Source: a virus. Taken from it: DNA of 23,812 nt. Location of the stretch: IMG/VR virus record IMGVR_UViG_3300039053_000002, positions 1 to 23,812 of that record; one strand, written 5' to 3'. The notes below the pieces were generated by a model. It was not told the DNA's origin, made no database searches, and saw nothing but the letters and a program-made list of their open reading frames with translations. Positions 15,736 through 23,663 of this stretch are shown piece by piece. Position 1 is the stretch's first letter. Every line of letters starts with the position of its first letter. Made by a program: the position numbers and the translations under genes.

Positions 15736-16172
15736 TAACTTTTACCCCAACTGGAATATTCGCCGTATTGAGCGAGAGGAACAGCCGCCTTCACAAGGCC
15801 CGTGCCGAGCGACCACTTGGCCGACGATCTGGACGATGCTGCCGCTGATTTGTAGTTTGCAGCCTTTTGCCGATCATCTGCCCGAGAAATGAGCCGGTCA
15901 CGATCTGACGCATCCCGACGTTCAGCAAAGAGGGCCATTGCGTTCGGGCTGGTGCTTGATAGCCCATTGGCCCCGCGGGCTGCCCTGACGCTACTCTCTG
16001 CCCGCAAAAGGTCTTCACGCGCCAAGGTGTCGCGCTGCAACGCCTGCGTTTCCGCCAGGCGGGCGTTGAGTTCGTTTTGAGCGGCATCATCCATTGCCGC
16101 GCCATAGTTGGAAACCGCACTGGCCCCCGCGCTTGCAACTTGTGTAACAACCAGTGCTGTTATCGGGTCCAT
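15735..16172 (-). CDS. Internal virion protein, T7 gp14-like position
   Basis: A 145-residue protein: hydrophobic Ala/Val-rich N-terminus (PITALVVTQVASAGASAVSNYG), a long Ala/Glu/Arg-rich amphipathic helix region, and the motif SSVRAARGANGLSSTSPNA that is common in small phage internal proteins. T7 gp14 is slightly longer (about 196 residues) and forms the outer-membrane channel for ejection. It is coupled to both neighbours by one-base TAATG overlaps and lies between tail tubular B and the transglycosylase protein, as gp14 does in T7. Confidence 0.75.
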   Translation of the reverse strand: MDPITALVVTQVASAGASAVSNYGAAMDDAAQNELNARLAETQALQRDTLAREDLLRAESSVRAARGANGLSSTSPNAMALFAERRDASDRDRLISRADDRQKAANYKSAAASSRSSAKWSLGTGLVKAAVPLAQYGEYSSWGKS

Positions 16173-18385
16173 TAAACCACCACCCTATATCCTAGTTTCG
16201 TCAACATGAGCGGCCCCGGGCGCCCGCGCGTAATCTCGACCCGCTCATAGGATTCAGCGCCCAAGAAAGACATTTTGATCTGTGTGCTTCGCAAAGGTGG
16301 CGGGGTTGTCAAATCTTCCGACGCGAAAAAGTCACCGTATGGCCGACCATTCACCTCAAAAACACCAGTGCTGTGAACCGTCACAAACATCTGGATCAGG
16401 CGTTTGATCTCACGGACGCCCCGTTGCGTTCTGACAGACCTCCGCGACCAAGGCACGATCATGATGGGGAAGTGCAAACCGATCTGCGCGAACCCGTCCA
16501 CCCCACTCGGGTAAAGGATTTCATCGCCGCTACCGTCTTCCGGCTTCCCATTGTTGTTGATCACATAGTCGCCAACATCGAAACCTTCGAAGTAGACCTG
16601 ACAGGTGTGCCCTTTCACCTGAAATGCAGGGCTTGTCGTGACGCCGAGGTATTCCCCGCCATAGGTTCCAGACGGGTAAAACTCGTTCACTTCCGCAAAG
16701 GACGCGCAATCCAGAACGCACCCATAAACGAACCGCTCCGAAAAGCGATATTCCACGCCGTTGATTGTTCGATCGACAATTGCGCGAAGTGTTCCCGAGG
16801 CCTGATAAATCGCCTTGAACTCGCCTTCTGTTGTCCAAGGGCGCCATGAGATTATGTTTTCTGTCCGGTCCCACTGAGCGACAGCAGCCGTTCCATCTTC
16901 CATCGTCACAATGACCAGCAATTCGGGACGCTCATGCCCTGACGATGTTGCCCCGAGATAAACCGGCGTTCCGATCACATGGGGCGCATATCGCGAAATC
17001 GCTTCCACCCGCCAGCTTCGGTACACATCGCCGGACAAAACGGCCGCATGAACCTGGTTGCCCGTTGCATCCACAAAGACCGCGCCATCATCGACTGCAA
17101 CGGGGCGGATTTTCGAAGAGCCAATTCGGGAGAAGCGCACCGGACGAATTGTTTCAGGCGTCACTGCCGACCCGTCGCGCGTCAATTGGTAAAACAGGCC
17201 CCGAGATGTGAAGAACAGCAGATCTTCGGCAGAAATGATATGTTGGATTTCACCACCGGCATCTGCGGAAATCGCCTCTGCGAACCCGTCACCGTCGTTT
17301 ATGCCCGTCGAGAAGTCGTAAATATCCTGAGAGGCCGACGCGGCAAAGGCCAGCGGCAATTCTGGAAATCCGCCGAGGAACATGCGCCCACCGTGCCGAG
17401 CAGACGTGCCCGGATAGCCATGTATCGGGTTCCACATCTGCATATCCCAGAGGTATGTTGCGGCCTTGGTTGTCGCAGCAGTAACGGACGTCATGTTGCT
17501 GGCGGCGTTTGGCCCCACCAAGTCTTCCGACGTGGCAAACCCCGTGAAATTCGTTGTGACCAGAACAGTGATGGTTGTCCCTGAAATCTCTGTAATCACG
17601 CCCTGACCGCCGGACGCTTCGGCCTCGACTGCATCACCCACCTGAAACCCAGAGGCATCCGCCACGACCAAATCCATTGTGGGCGGCAGTTCTTCGATCA
17701 CGGTTGCATTGATCACGGTTTCGGACAGGCGAGACCCGAGAAGAATTTGCCGATCACCATACCGGATCATCACCCCGTTATGATCTGTTGACCAGATATT
17801 GTCAGACGCCGTGATCGTGATGGATCCGGTCAGCGCGCTTGGCTGTATCGTCACATCGCGGTAATGCCGCCAGAATGGCAGGTTATAGGCGCCGGCAGCC
17901 GTTGTTGAGAACGGGAAGTCAGAAAGCGACCACGACCCGCTACTTTCCGACAATTGTTGCGTTGGGAAATACTTCGAGCCGATCAGGATGGACGATGTGT
18001 CGGGATCAGGGATCAGCCAAAACTCAATATCGTCATAATTCGGGTTGCCGTACCCGCCGGTCATATTGGCCCAATCGACGCCGGTAATGGTGCCGATTGC
18101 TTTCGCCTCGCCGGGGATGAAGATTTCCAAACCGTCGCTATTGATCACGACTTCATAAATTCGGGCATCACTGAATGGTGCCTCAAATCCGTGGGTTCCA
18201 AGCACATCGTTCAGATATGCCGTGCCTGGCCGGCTTTCACACTGGCCTGTTGAAAGTGTGATGGTGTTGCTGGCTTCCAGCGTTGATTTTTCGATCAGGG
18301 CAATATCGTCACGCTCTTCCGCTTCGGGGCGGATAACGCCGAGAGAGAAATCATTCTGCCAGATTGTTTCCTTGCGGCCCGCCAT
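16172..18385 (-). CDS. Tail tubular protein B (T7 gp12-like tail nozzle)
   Basis: A 737-residue beta-rich protein. The N-terminus follows the gp12-family pattern: NDFSLGVIRPEAEERDD, then SNTITLSTGQCESRPGTAYL with the conserved RPGT at residues 52-55. Later segments (RHGGRMFLGGFPELPLAFAASASQDIYDFS) match the blade-type repeats of this family. Length is close to T7 gp12 (794). It builds the nozzle of the short tail below the tubular A ring. One-base TAATG overlaps tie it to the tubular A gene and to the gp14-like gene. Confidence 0.85.
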   Translation of the reverse strand: MAGRKETIWQNDFSLGVIRPEAEERDDIALIEKSTLEASNTITLSTGQCESRPGTAYLNDVLGTHGFEAPFSDARIYEVVINSDGLEIFIPGEAKAIGTITGVDWANMTGGYGNPNYDDIEFWLIPDPDTSSILIGSKYFPTQQLSESSGSWSLSDFPFSTTAAGAYNLPFWRHYRDVTIQPSALTGSITITASDNIWSTDHNGVMIRYGDRQILLGSRLSETVINATVIEELPPTMDLVVADASGFQVGDAVEAEASGGQGVITEISGTTITVLVTTNFTGFATSEDLVGPNAASNMTSVTAATTKAATYLWDMQMWNPIHGYPGTSARHGGRMFLGGFPELPLAFAASASQDIYDFSTGINDGDGFAEAISADAGGEIQHIISAEDLLFFTSRGLFYQLTRDGSAVTPETIRPVRFSRIGSSKIRPVAVDDGAVFVDATGNQVHAAVLSGDVYRSWRVEAISRYAPHVIGTPVYLGATSSGHERPELLVIVTMEDGTAAVAQWDRTENIISWRPWTTEGEFKAIYQASGTLRAIVDRTINGVEYRFSERFVYGCVLDCASFAEVNEFYPSGTYGGEYLGVTTSPAFQVKGHTCQVYFEGFDVGDYVINNNGKPEDGSGDEILYPSGVDGFAQIGLHFPIMIVPWSRRSVRTQRGVREIKRLIQMFVTVHSTGVFEVNGRPYGDFFASEDLTTPPPLRSTQIKMSFLGAESYERVEITRGRPGPLMLTKLGYRVVV

Positions 18386-18999
18386 TATCGCGCACCACGC
18401 TTATACGGCGCGCGGCGAGCCCTCATAAGCCGACCACCCCCACGCTTCATGAGTGACGTCTTGCTGCGGTTCTTTGAGCCTTTGATGCTGGCTTTGAAGA
18501 AGAACGCCTCTGCCTCGCTACTCTTGAATGCGCCTTCCTCGGGTTCTTCGATCACGTTTTTAATGACCGCTTCCAAAGCGCGCTGAACCCCGAGAGCGAA
18601 GTTCGCGGACCATGTGTGTTCTTCGCCTTCCCGAACATACTCGATTTCAATTGTTCGAGCGTTTGCGTTCACCAGCAGAGCAGGGACGCTCAGATCAAGT
18701 TCCCATGCCTCTTGAATGTCGGACGCCGAGACCTCGTTGAAATACACTTCGACCACATGAACCACCCCATCAGGCAGCGTATATGAGTCCTCGTAACCAA
18801 AGGTTCCGGCAGAGCGCGATGTGAGTGTTGAACGGGCCTTTCCGAAAGGAAGTGCCCCCGAAGCATCTTCGAAAGCGGCACGGACTATCTCATCATAGTT
18901 CGCGTCCATCGCTTCATAGATGCCAGTCTTATCCGCCGGACGGTGCCCGGTGTGATAAAGTGCTGCGTTGAACAGCGTTTCTTTTGATCGAATAGCCAT
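18385..18999 (-). CDS. Tail tubular protein A (T7 gp11-like head-tail adaptor)
   Basis: A 204-residue protein, near the length of T7 gp11 (196). Features are an N-terminal helical start (KETLFNAALYHTGHRP), a central FGYEDSYTLPDG strand-turn, a helix with WSANFALGVQRALEAVIKNVI, and a very basic C-terminus (GGGRLMRARRAPYKRGAR). It forms the ring between portal and nozzle. It is the first gene after the terminator and the third promoter-like element, and the tubular B gene follows with a one-base overlap. The GAGG before the ATG is only one base away, so ribosome binding is poor or uses another signal. Confidence 0.75.
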   Translation of the reverse strand: MAIRSKETLFNAALYHTGHRPADKTGIYEAMDANYDEIVRAAFEDASGALPFGKARSTLTSRSAGTFGYEDSYTLPDGVVHVVEVYFNEVSASDIQEAWELDLSVPALLVNANARTIEIEYVREGEEHTWSANFALGVQRALEAVIKNVIEEPEEGAFKSSEAEAFFFKASIKGSKNRSKTSLMKRGGGRLMRARRAPYKRGAR

Positions 19000-19028
19000 G
19001 CCTCAAAATCGCGAGATGCGGCTTTTCT

Positions 19029-19039
19029 CGCAATGCACC
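19029..19039 (-). promoter_or_regulatory. Late promoter-like element, copy B (before tail tubular A)
   Basis: Exact GGTGCATTGCG on the minus strand, 29 bases before the tubular A start, and four bases after the T-run of the intrinsic terminator. Transcription stopped by the terminator could restart here for the tail genes. A 6-bp hairpin (19011-19031) begins in its last three bases. Confidence 0.62.
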
Positions 19040-19043
19040 CCAC

Positions 19044-19073
19044 AAAAAAAGGCCCCGCGATAAGCAGGGCCTT
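19044..19073 (-). terminator. Rho-independent terminator between head and tail genes
   Basis: On the minus strand: stem AAGGCCCTGC, loop TTATC, stem GCGGGGCCTT, continuing into a run of seven T in all (19044-19050). The GC-rich stem is 8 bp with one G-T wobble, extended by two A-T pairs. It lies 25 bases after the stop of the last head gene. T7 has its terminator Tphi just after the capsid gene, so position supports function. Confidence 0.88.
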
Positions 19074-19098
19074 GTCTATATGTGATCACTCGCAGCGA

Positions 19099-19464
19099 TC
19101 ATTCGTCGTCGGGTTCTTCATCCATTGAATCAAGAATTTCCTGCATCTTGATCTTCACCGCTTCGCGAAGACGTTCAAGCTGAATGCCCTTTTTCACGGT
19201 GATGCCAAGCGACGTTGCCGCGATAACAACTTGCTCTTTCGACATTGTGGCGATGGATTGACCGCCGACCTTCAAATCAACTTCCCCGTCGTATTCCTGT
19301 TGGATCTCATAGAGACCTTTGGAATTTTTCAGGTTTTCCATTGCGGTTCCGTAGGGAACTTTCAGAGGGCCGGTTTTTTCGGCAGCCTTATATTCGTCTT
19401 CCGTGAACTTGACGTCGCGAAAGGATTTAGGCTTTGCGCAAACTGCGATTGTGACCATTTTCAT
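19099..19464 (-). CDS. Small acidic protein with SAP-like C-terminal motif
   Basis: A 121-residue protein, last of the head block. The N-terminal half is mixed alpha/beta. Residues about 74-111 (MSKEQVVIAATSLGITVKKG, then QLERLREAVKIKM) look like a helix-extension-helix of the SAP/HeH type, often found at the end of small phage head proteins. The last ten residues are strongly acidic (DSMDEEPDDE). It lies one base after the cement-like gene and just before the terminator, so it is probably produced with the coat. The exact function is unknown; head completion or decoration is likely by context. Confidence 0.68.
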   Translation of the reverse strand: MKMVTIAVCAKPKSFRDVKFTEDEYKAAEKTGPLKVPYGTAMENLKNSKGLYEIQQEYDGEVDLKVGGQSIATMSKEQVVIAATSLGITVKKGIQLERLREAVKIKMQEILDSMDEEPDDE

Positions 19465-19465
19465 G

Positions 19466-19894
19466 TTACACGTTCCCCAACACAGACGAGAAGCAGCCGA
19501 GGCCGATCGATGGCGACGTGCCGGCGGCGATCAAACGCAAACGAGCGTATTGATATTTGGCGCCGTTGTATTCGGTTGACCACATGATTTCAGCGGTATC
19601 GCCAACGGCGGTATCCGGGGCGCCCGATTGACGGACTTCCGTTGCGCCGAAATCGGCAACCGCAACAGCTGCGGCGACGGTTGAAAAGTCATCATCCGAC
19701 AGTTCGCAAACCACTTGGTAAAGTTCATCATTCGCGCTGATTTTGCACGATTCAATAGTTACCAGTGTGCGATATGCCGTGCGTGACGCCGCACGTTGGG
19801 TGATGGTGTCGAGAACGGCAGTTGCCGTAATGGCAGCCGATCCTAGAGCGCGATGCTCTAGGCGGCTGTCAAATGGGTGTGTCATATTTTGCAA
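19466..19894 (-). CDS. Probable capsid cement/decoration protein (Bbp16-like)
   Basis: A 142-residue beta-rich protein. The pattern SRTAYRTLVTIESCKIS, YQVVCELSDDDFST and YARLRLIAAGTSPSIGLG resembles the jellyroll cement proteins of Bordetella phage BPP-1 (Bbp16), which trimerise on the outside of the shell. This is pattern recognition from memory. Position right after the major capsid gene agrees. Two starts are possible: TTG at 19894, with AGGAGG at the ideal distance of about 8 bases, or ATG at 19885 (MTHPFD), for which the same site is about 16-17 bases away. I prefer the TTG. Confidence 0.62.
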   Translation of the reverse strand: MQNMTHPFDSRLEHRALGSAAITATAVLDTITQRAASRTAYRTLVTIESCKISANDELYQVVCELSDDDFSTVAAAVAVADFGATEVRQSGAPDTAVGDTAEIMWSTEYNGAKYQYARLRLIAAGTSPSIGLGCFSSVLGNV

Positions 19895-19935
19895 GGGAAA
19901 ACCCTCCTATGATTGCCACGCTTGCAGCGTTTTGG

Positions 19936-20910
19936 TTATGCCACGATTGCGGCGTCAGAGATCGAAGACAGGCGCATGATGGAATACTCGTCTTCGACTG
20001 TAATCCCTTGGTCCCATTCGAACAGATCACGTTCGAAGATGCCGCGATCTGTATCGACAGGCAGGAACTCGGGCTCGGAGGTCTGGATGCCGCACAGGCC
20101 ATCTTCGCGCAGCGAAACCAGATAGAGCGAAGTTGTCACAGCGGACCCGCCACCATATGCGACCTCGTTGAACGGCAGGAAGGTTGAACCCTTCGAAACG
20201 TCGTAGCCGATCAGAATTGGCAGTTCACCGAAGCGGAGGACGCGGCGGCCAAGCTGGCTATCGTAATCATCCGTGAAACGGTTGTTGGTCAGGCTTGGGT
20301 TACGCGCAGCGGCCTTGAACTTGGTACGCATGCGGCGAGATGCCAGCCAGTGAGAAGGCTCCGCAACCAGGTCTTCGCATTTGTCCATGTTGGACAGCGA
20401 GAGAGCCGCGCCGCCAGACGACGTGCTGTTTGCAATGAGGCGGGAATCGTCGGTTGATCCATCGACATTTCCGGCAGCATCAGCAACGCAGCGCTTTTTG
20501 AGGCCATTCCATTCTTTCGGATCAGACGAATTGTCGCCATTGATAAGCGTGTCCGTCCACACACGGGCGCCGTTTTTCATCTGGCCCTTCATGTAGGTGA
20601 TCCGCTTGCGCTGGCCGTAGCGCTTCAATTTGATCCGGTCAAATTCGATCAGACCCGAGATTGGGGCGCAAATGTCTTGGAATGTTTCTTCATCGCCGTA
20701 GCTGATTTCCGGCTCTTGGTTCAGGGCACGGAACGCAACATTCGGCTCTGCGGTTTCGCGATCAAAGCGGTTCACGCCTTGGCTTGCCGCCTTAAACGAC
20801 ATTGCCGCCAGAATGTCCGAAGATGCAGCAAAGGTTTCAATCATCCCGCTTGCGGTTGGGTCAGGTAGACCCTTGGCAAACTCGACAAGGTTAATGAGAT
20901 CGTCAGCCAT
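19936..20910 (-). CDS. Major capsid protein (HK97-fold coat, not the T7 gp10 type)
   Basis: A 324-residue protein with a strong AGGAGG site. The sequence order fits an HK97-fold coat: an N-terminal region, an extended-loop region with basic strands (RIKLKRYGQRKRITYMKG), the WNGLKKRC motif after the TLINGD helix, a Pro-rich helical core (SLTNNRF), and C-terminal beta strands (GRRVLRFGELPILIGYD, TSLYLVSL). The WNGL motif is common in coats of the P22/BPP-1-like groups. The gene follows the scaffold gene and precedes the cement gene. The exact family needs profile searching; the role as coat is well supported by context. Confidence 0.82.
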   Translation of the reverse strand: MADDLINLVEFAKGLPDPTASGMIETFAASSDILAAMSFKAASQGVNRFDRETAEPNVAFRALNQEPEISYGDEETFQDICAPISGLIEFDRIKLKRYGQRKRITYMKGQMKNGARVWTDTLINGDNSSDPKEWNGLKKRCVADAAGNVDGSTDDSRLIANSTSSGGAALSLSNMDKCEDLVAEPSHWLASRRMRTKFKAAARNPSLTNNRFTDDYDSQLGRRVLRFGELPILIGYDVSKGSTFLPFNEVAYGGGSAVTTSLYLVSLREDGLCGIQTSEPEFLPVDTDRGIFERDLFEWDQGITVEDEYSIMRLSSISDAAIVA

Positions 20911-20937
20911 GACAGGCCTCCTATTTTAGTTTGCGCT

Positions 20938-21666
20938 TTACTTTGCGCGTTGCGATAGGCCGAGTTCCAATCGTTCATCGACCGACATTTCACCGTAATT
21001 CATCGCCTTTGGTGCTGGCGTTACGGTTGAGTTGTGTTCTTTGAGAAGAGCCTCTAGGCCGCGCACCGCATCAGCCGACGTCAAGCCATTGAGAACGGCA
21101 TTGGCGAGCGGGCCTGGCATTTCCCGTTGAAGGACACCTTTGATCGTATCAATGCGCGATTGTGCGTTCTGCCCGAGTTCCTTCATTTGCTCCGCGGCTT
21201 CGGCTTGCGCGGCCATGTTCGAACGCAGTTCGCGGTTGACCATCAGGCCGGTGATTTTCTGCATAGCGTCTACGGGTGTCATTTCACCTTGCGCGATGCC
21301 GTGCATCATGGCTTGCAGTTCGGGAAGGTCGGGGTCTTCGGGGTTGAACATTGAGGCCGGATCAAACTCGACGGTGTTCCCGTCTTCATCCGTATGTTTC
21401 AGTGACTCGGGGTCGAAGCCTTCGATCAGTTTGAAATCTTCCGGCAGAGAAAGCGTGTATCCCTCTGGCCCTTCCGGCAGCGCGGATTTGGATTCATCGT
21501 ATTGCGCGCGGAACGAGGCCAGTTCATCAAACGACGAGCGGAACGAGGCAACGTCATAGGAACCGTCTTCACCTTTGAAGGTGTCGGGAACGAAAGACGA
21601 AAAGTCTGGTGCCGCATCTGGTGTTGCGGGTGTTTCATCTGGGGTCTGAGTTTCGGTATCAGCCAT
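20938..21666 (-). CDS. Capsid scaffolding protein
   Basis: A 242-residue protein starting at the ATG at 21666 (MADTETQTPDETP), with AGGAGA 10 bases upstream; the in-frame GTG at 21729 lies inside the promoter-like element and is unlikely to be used. The first third is acidic and Pro/Glu-rich, the middle and C-terminal parts are helical (MTPVDAMQKITGLMVNREL; AEAAEQMKELGQ), with a short basic end. This is the usual make-up of T7 gp9-like scaffolds. It sits between portal and coat genes and would be lost before maturation. Confidence 0.8.
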   Translation of the reverse strand: MADTETQTPDETPATPDAAPDFSSFVPDTFKGEDGSYDVASFRSSFDELASFRAQYDESKSALPEGPEGYTLSLPEDFKLIEGFDPESLKHTDEDGNTVEFDPASMFNPEDPDLPELQAMMHGIAQGEMTPVDAMQKITGLMVNRELRSNMAAQAEAAEQMKELGQNAQSRIDTIKGVLQREMPGPLANAVLNGLTSADAVRGLEALLKEHNSTVTPAPKAMNYGEMSVDERLELGLSQRAK

Positions 21667-21976
21667 TTGATACAAGTCTCCTGAGTTCGAGGATAAAATT
21701 GCGGACGGCGTTCTCTTCACGCAATGCACCGTCCGATGTTCCGTTTGGCATGGCGGAAAACAGGGTTGATTTTTCGAACAATTTCAACACCCTAAGCCCT
21801 GCGTCGGTTGTGAAGGTTTCGATAATGTCAGCTTCGAGGCCTTTGGCGTCTTCCGCGCCATTCTCGCCGTTTTGGCGCATCCACGTCAGATAGCGGCCCA
21901 AAGGAGAATGGTGGAATTGCTCATTCCTCATGCTTTTTAGATAGCGATCTTTCACGCTACTGCGGATCCCCGTCAC
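21659..21976 (-). CDS. Small helical protein between portal and scaffold genes
   Basis: A 105-residue protein; GTG at 21976 with AAGGGG 6 bases upstream overlaps the portal gene by 20 bases. A GTG at 21955 (one base after the portal stop) is an alternative. The sequence is helical and charged (HSPLGRYLTWMRQNGENGAED; DGALREENAVRNFILELRRL) with no membrane part. Its stop overlaps the scaffold start by 8 bases. The third promoter-like element (copy C) lies within its coding sequence as the DGALR codons. I do not recognise the family; position suggests a head-assembly accessory. Confidence 0.65.
   Translation of the reverse strand: MTGIRSSVKDRYLKSMRNEQFHHSPLGRYLTWMRQNGENGAEDAKGLEADIIETFTTDAGLRVLKLFEKSTLFSAMPNGTSDGALREENAVRNFILELRRLVSNG
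21720..21730 (-). promoter_or_regulatory. Late promoter-like element, copy C (before scaffold)
   Basis: Exact GGTGCATTGCG on the minus strand, 53 bases upstream of the scaffold ATG and inside the 3' end of the preceding small gene. It is followed by TGAAGAG. A 7-bp inverted repeat (21702-21708 with 21729-21735) encloses most of it. T7 has promoter phi9 before its scaffold gene. Confidence 0.58.
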
Positions 21977-23480
21977 TTGGCGCCCCTTGCTGTTGTTGTT
22001 GCATTTGCATCATGGCCTGCATCACTTCCTCTTGAGTGCGGAACGTGACCAGTTTGTCTTTCAGCTTGTCTTTGATGTTTTTCATCGACGTTGGCATATC
22101 GATAAGGACCATTGATTGCTCCGGCCCGACAGACTGCACGGTCATATCGATGATCGACTGTGAAACCATGACGTCTTCTCGGGCTTGAGCCCGTTCAAGC
22201 GGAGAGATTGGCCGAGGCGCCACGACGCCATTTTCAATCATTGGCAGCTTTACGCCATCAAGAAGCCCGCCGCGTTGACGCTCGAGAAATTCCAAGCGTT
22301 CCAGAAGGCCGACGCCAAATTCGCGCCACAACTTGCCAGCTGGCCGCGCGATACGGCGCAATTGCTTTTGTTCTTGCCCGATATACTGCGAAGCGGACGG
22401 GGGCGTTTTGCCCCTCTGTTCGAGTTCTCGGTAAAACCCGTTGTTCAGAACCTCTTCAAGTTTGTCCTGAGAATGGAAGTTCTGATCAAGGTGTTCGACG
22501 GTGCCAATCGCCTTGATGCTTTCCGCTGAACCAGGTGCAGAAGGATAGGTCATGCCGCTTTCAATGCCATCCGAAAGGTCAAGCATCCCGTCATGCGGGT
22601 AGGTGTAGGCCGGATCAAGGTTCCTATCCATGCCTTCCAGCGTCATTTCTGTGAGCGCGTTCAGGACGCGGATTGTGGGCAGCATCCGAAGGCCGGGACC
22701 GCGGCCCCAAGGTGATCCTGGCTTCGGATTGAACCGGCCAACAACCATTGGCATCTCGCCTTTGGCTTTCAGGTCTTTATCAAGCCCGATAGCGTCCCCT
22801 TCAACGCGGATTTCTGCGCGCCAGATAGGATTTTCTGGGTCTTCATATGTGGGCCAGAAGCCCCAAACCACATCTGACCGGCCATTTTTGGCGTTTTTGA
22901 TTTTGTCTTGCAGCTTTTGGGGCCATTTGGCCTTTGGGAAAAGCGCTTTGAGATCTCGGGTGTAATACGACTTTTTGCGGAAACGGTCTGCAATGCCGTG
23001 CGGCCCGATGGTGAGGTATGTTTCGGGCATTGGGATTGCTTCGCAAACGGTGTTTCCGTTCAGCGTTGGGCGTTCCACCCACATTGCGACGTTGCCGATC
23101 ACGGCGTCCTGAAATGCGGTCTGGCCTTCATCGTAATAGTTGGAACGGGACAGCGCTTTGTCCATCGTCTTTTCGTACAGGGCCAAATCCTCTTTGGCTT
23201 GCTGTTCGTCGTCCTCTTCGATTGCGGCCCCGGCTTCGAACTCCACCCAAGACGCATTTTCGGGCGTCATTGTCGAGAACAGCTCCCCGTAGAAATCTTC
23301 TGCGAGCGTGGCCGGCACGTCGGTGAAAATCTCTTCTGGATCGTAGGTTTTGGGCTGTGTCGCATCCCATTCGGTTTCACGGCCATTGAAGCAGAACTTG
23401 TAGACTTCCCGCGCTGGCCCTTCGATTTGGGCTTGTCTGATTTGTTTTGCGGCGCTGAACCGGTTTCCGAACTCATCCAT
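21957..23480 (-). CDS. Portal / head-tail connector protein (T7 gp8-like)
   Basis: A 507-residue protein, close to T7 gp8 (536). The N-terminus is helical; the segment FYGELFSTMTPENASWVEFE resembles the wing of podoviral connectors. The motif PWGRGPGLRMLPTIRVLN (from residue 257) is the conserved portal signature of T7-like connectors, followed by a long helical region and a Gln-rich tail (MQMQQQQQ). It forms the dodecameric ring through which DNA is packaged and ejected. It begins 3 bases after the stop of the small pre-portal gene. Confidence 0.9.
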   Translation of the reverse strand: MDEFGNRFSAAKQIRQAQIEGPAREVYKFCFNGRETEWDATQPKTYDPEEIFTDVPATLAEDFYGELFSTMTPENASWVEFEAGAAIEEDDEQQAKEDLALYEKTMDKALSRSNYYDEGQTAFQDAVIGNVAMWVERPTLNGNTVCEAIPMPETYLTIGPHGIADRFRKKSYYTRDLKALFPKAKWPQKLQDKIKNAKNGRSDVVWGFWPTYEDPENPIWRAEIRVEGDAIGLDKDLKAKGEMPMVVGRFNPKPGSPWGRGPGLRMLPTIRVLNALTEMTLEGMDRNLDPAYTYPHDGMLDLSDGIESGMTYPSAPGSAESIKAIGTVEHLDQNFHSQDKLEEVLNNGFYRELEQRGKTPPSASQYIGQEQKQLRRIARPAGKLWREFGVGLLERLEFLERQRGGLLDGVKLPMIENGVVAPRPISPLERAQAREDVMVSQSIIDMTVQSVGPEQSMVLIDMPTSMKNIKDKLKDKLVTFRTQEEVMQAMMQMQQQQQGAPSDGDPQ

Positions 23481-23483
23481 GCA

Positions 23484-23663
23484 TTACACCAGAGATTGAC
23501 CGGCGGATTTGCCGGTTGCGATTGAAACTCGTGGGGAACGCAGCTTTTGATAGACCTTGGTTTGCCCTTGCAGGTATTCCTGCATGGACGTCCGGTTTTC
23601 GCGTTCAGCAATCAGCCGTTGTTGCTTTTGCTCCGCGGTTTCCGTTGGTGTCGAGGGCTTCAT
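23484..23663 (-). CDS. Small pre-portal protein (position of T7 gp6.7/gp7.3)
   Basis: A 59-residue basic, hydrophilic protein: MKPSTPTETAEQKQQRLIAE at the start, Gln-rich helix in the middle, and a Ser/Gly/Lys-rich end (VSIATGKSAGQSLV). GGAG lies 9 bases before the ATG. T7 has two small virion-related proteins (gp6.7 and gp7.3) just upstream of its portal gene, also with basic Ser/Gly-rich ends, so an analogous minor virion role is plausible but unproven. Its promoter-like element (copy D) is 53 bases upstream. Confidence 0.7.
   Translation of the reverse strand: MKPSTPTETAEQKQQRLIAERENRTSMQEYLQGQTKVYQKLRSPRVSIATGKSAGQSLV

Noticed and set aside
19917-19929. Small hairpin ACGCT-GCA-AGCGT between capsid and cement genes
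   Set aside because: The 5-bp stem has no T-run and is too short to call a terminator; it may slightly affect mRNA stability.
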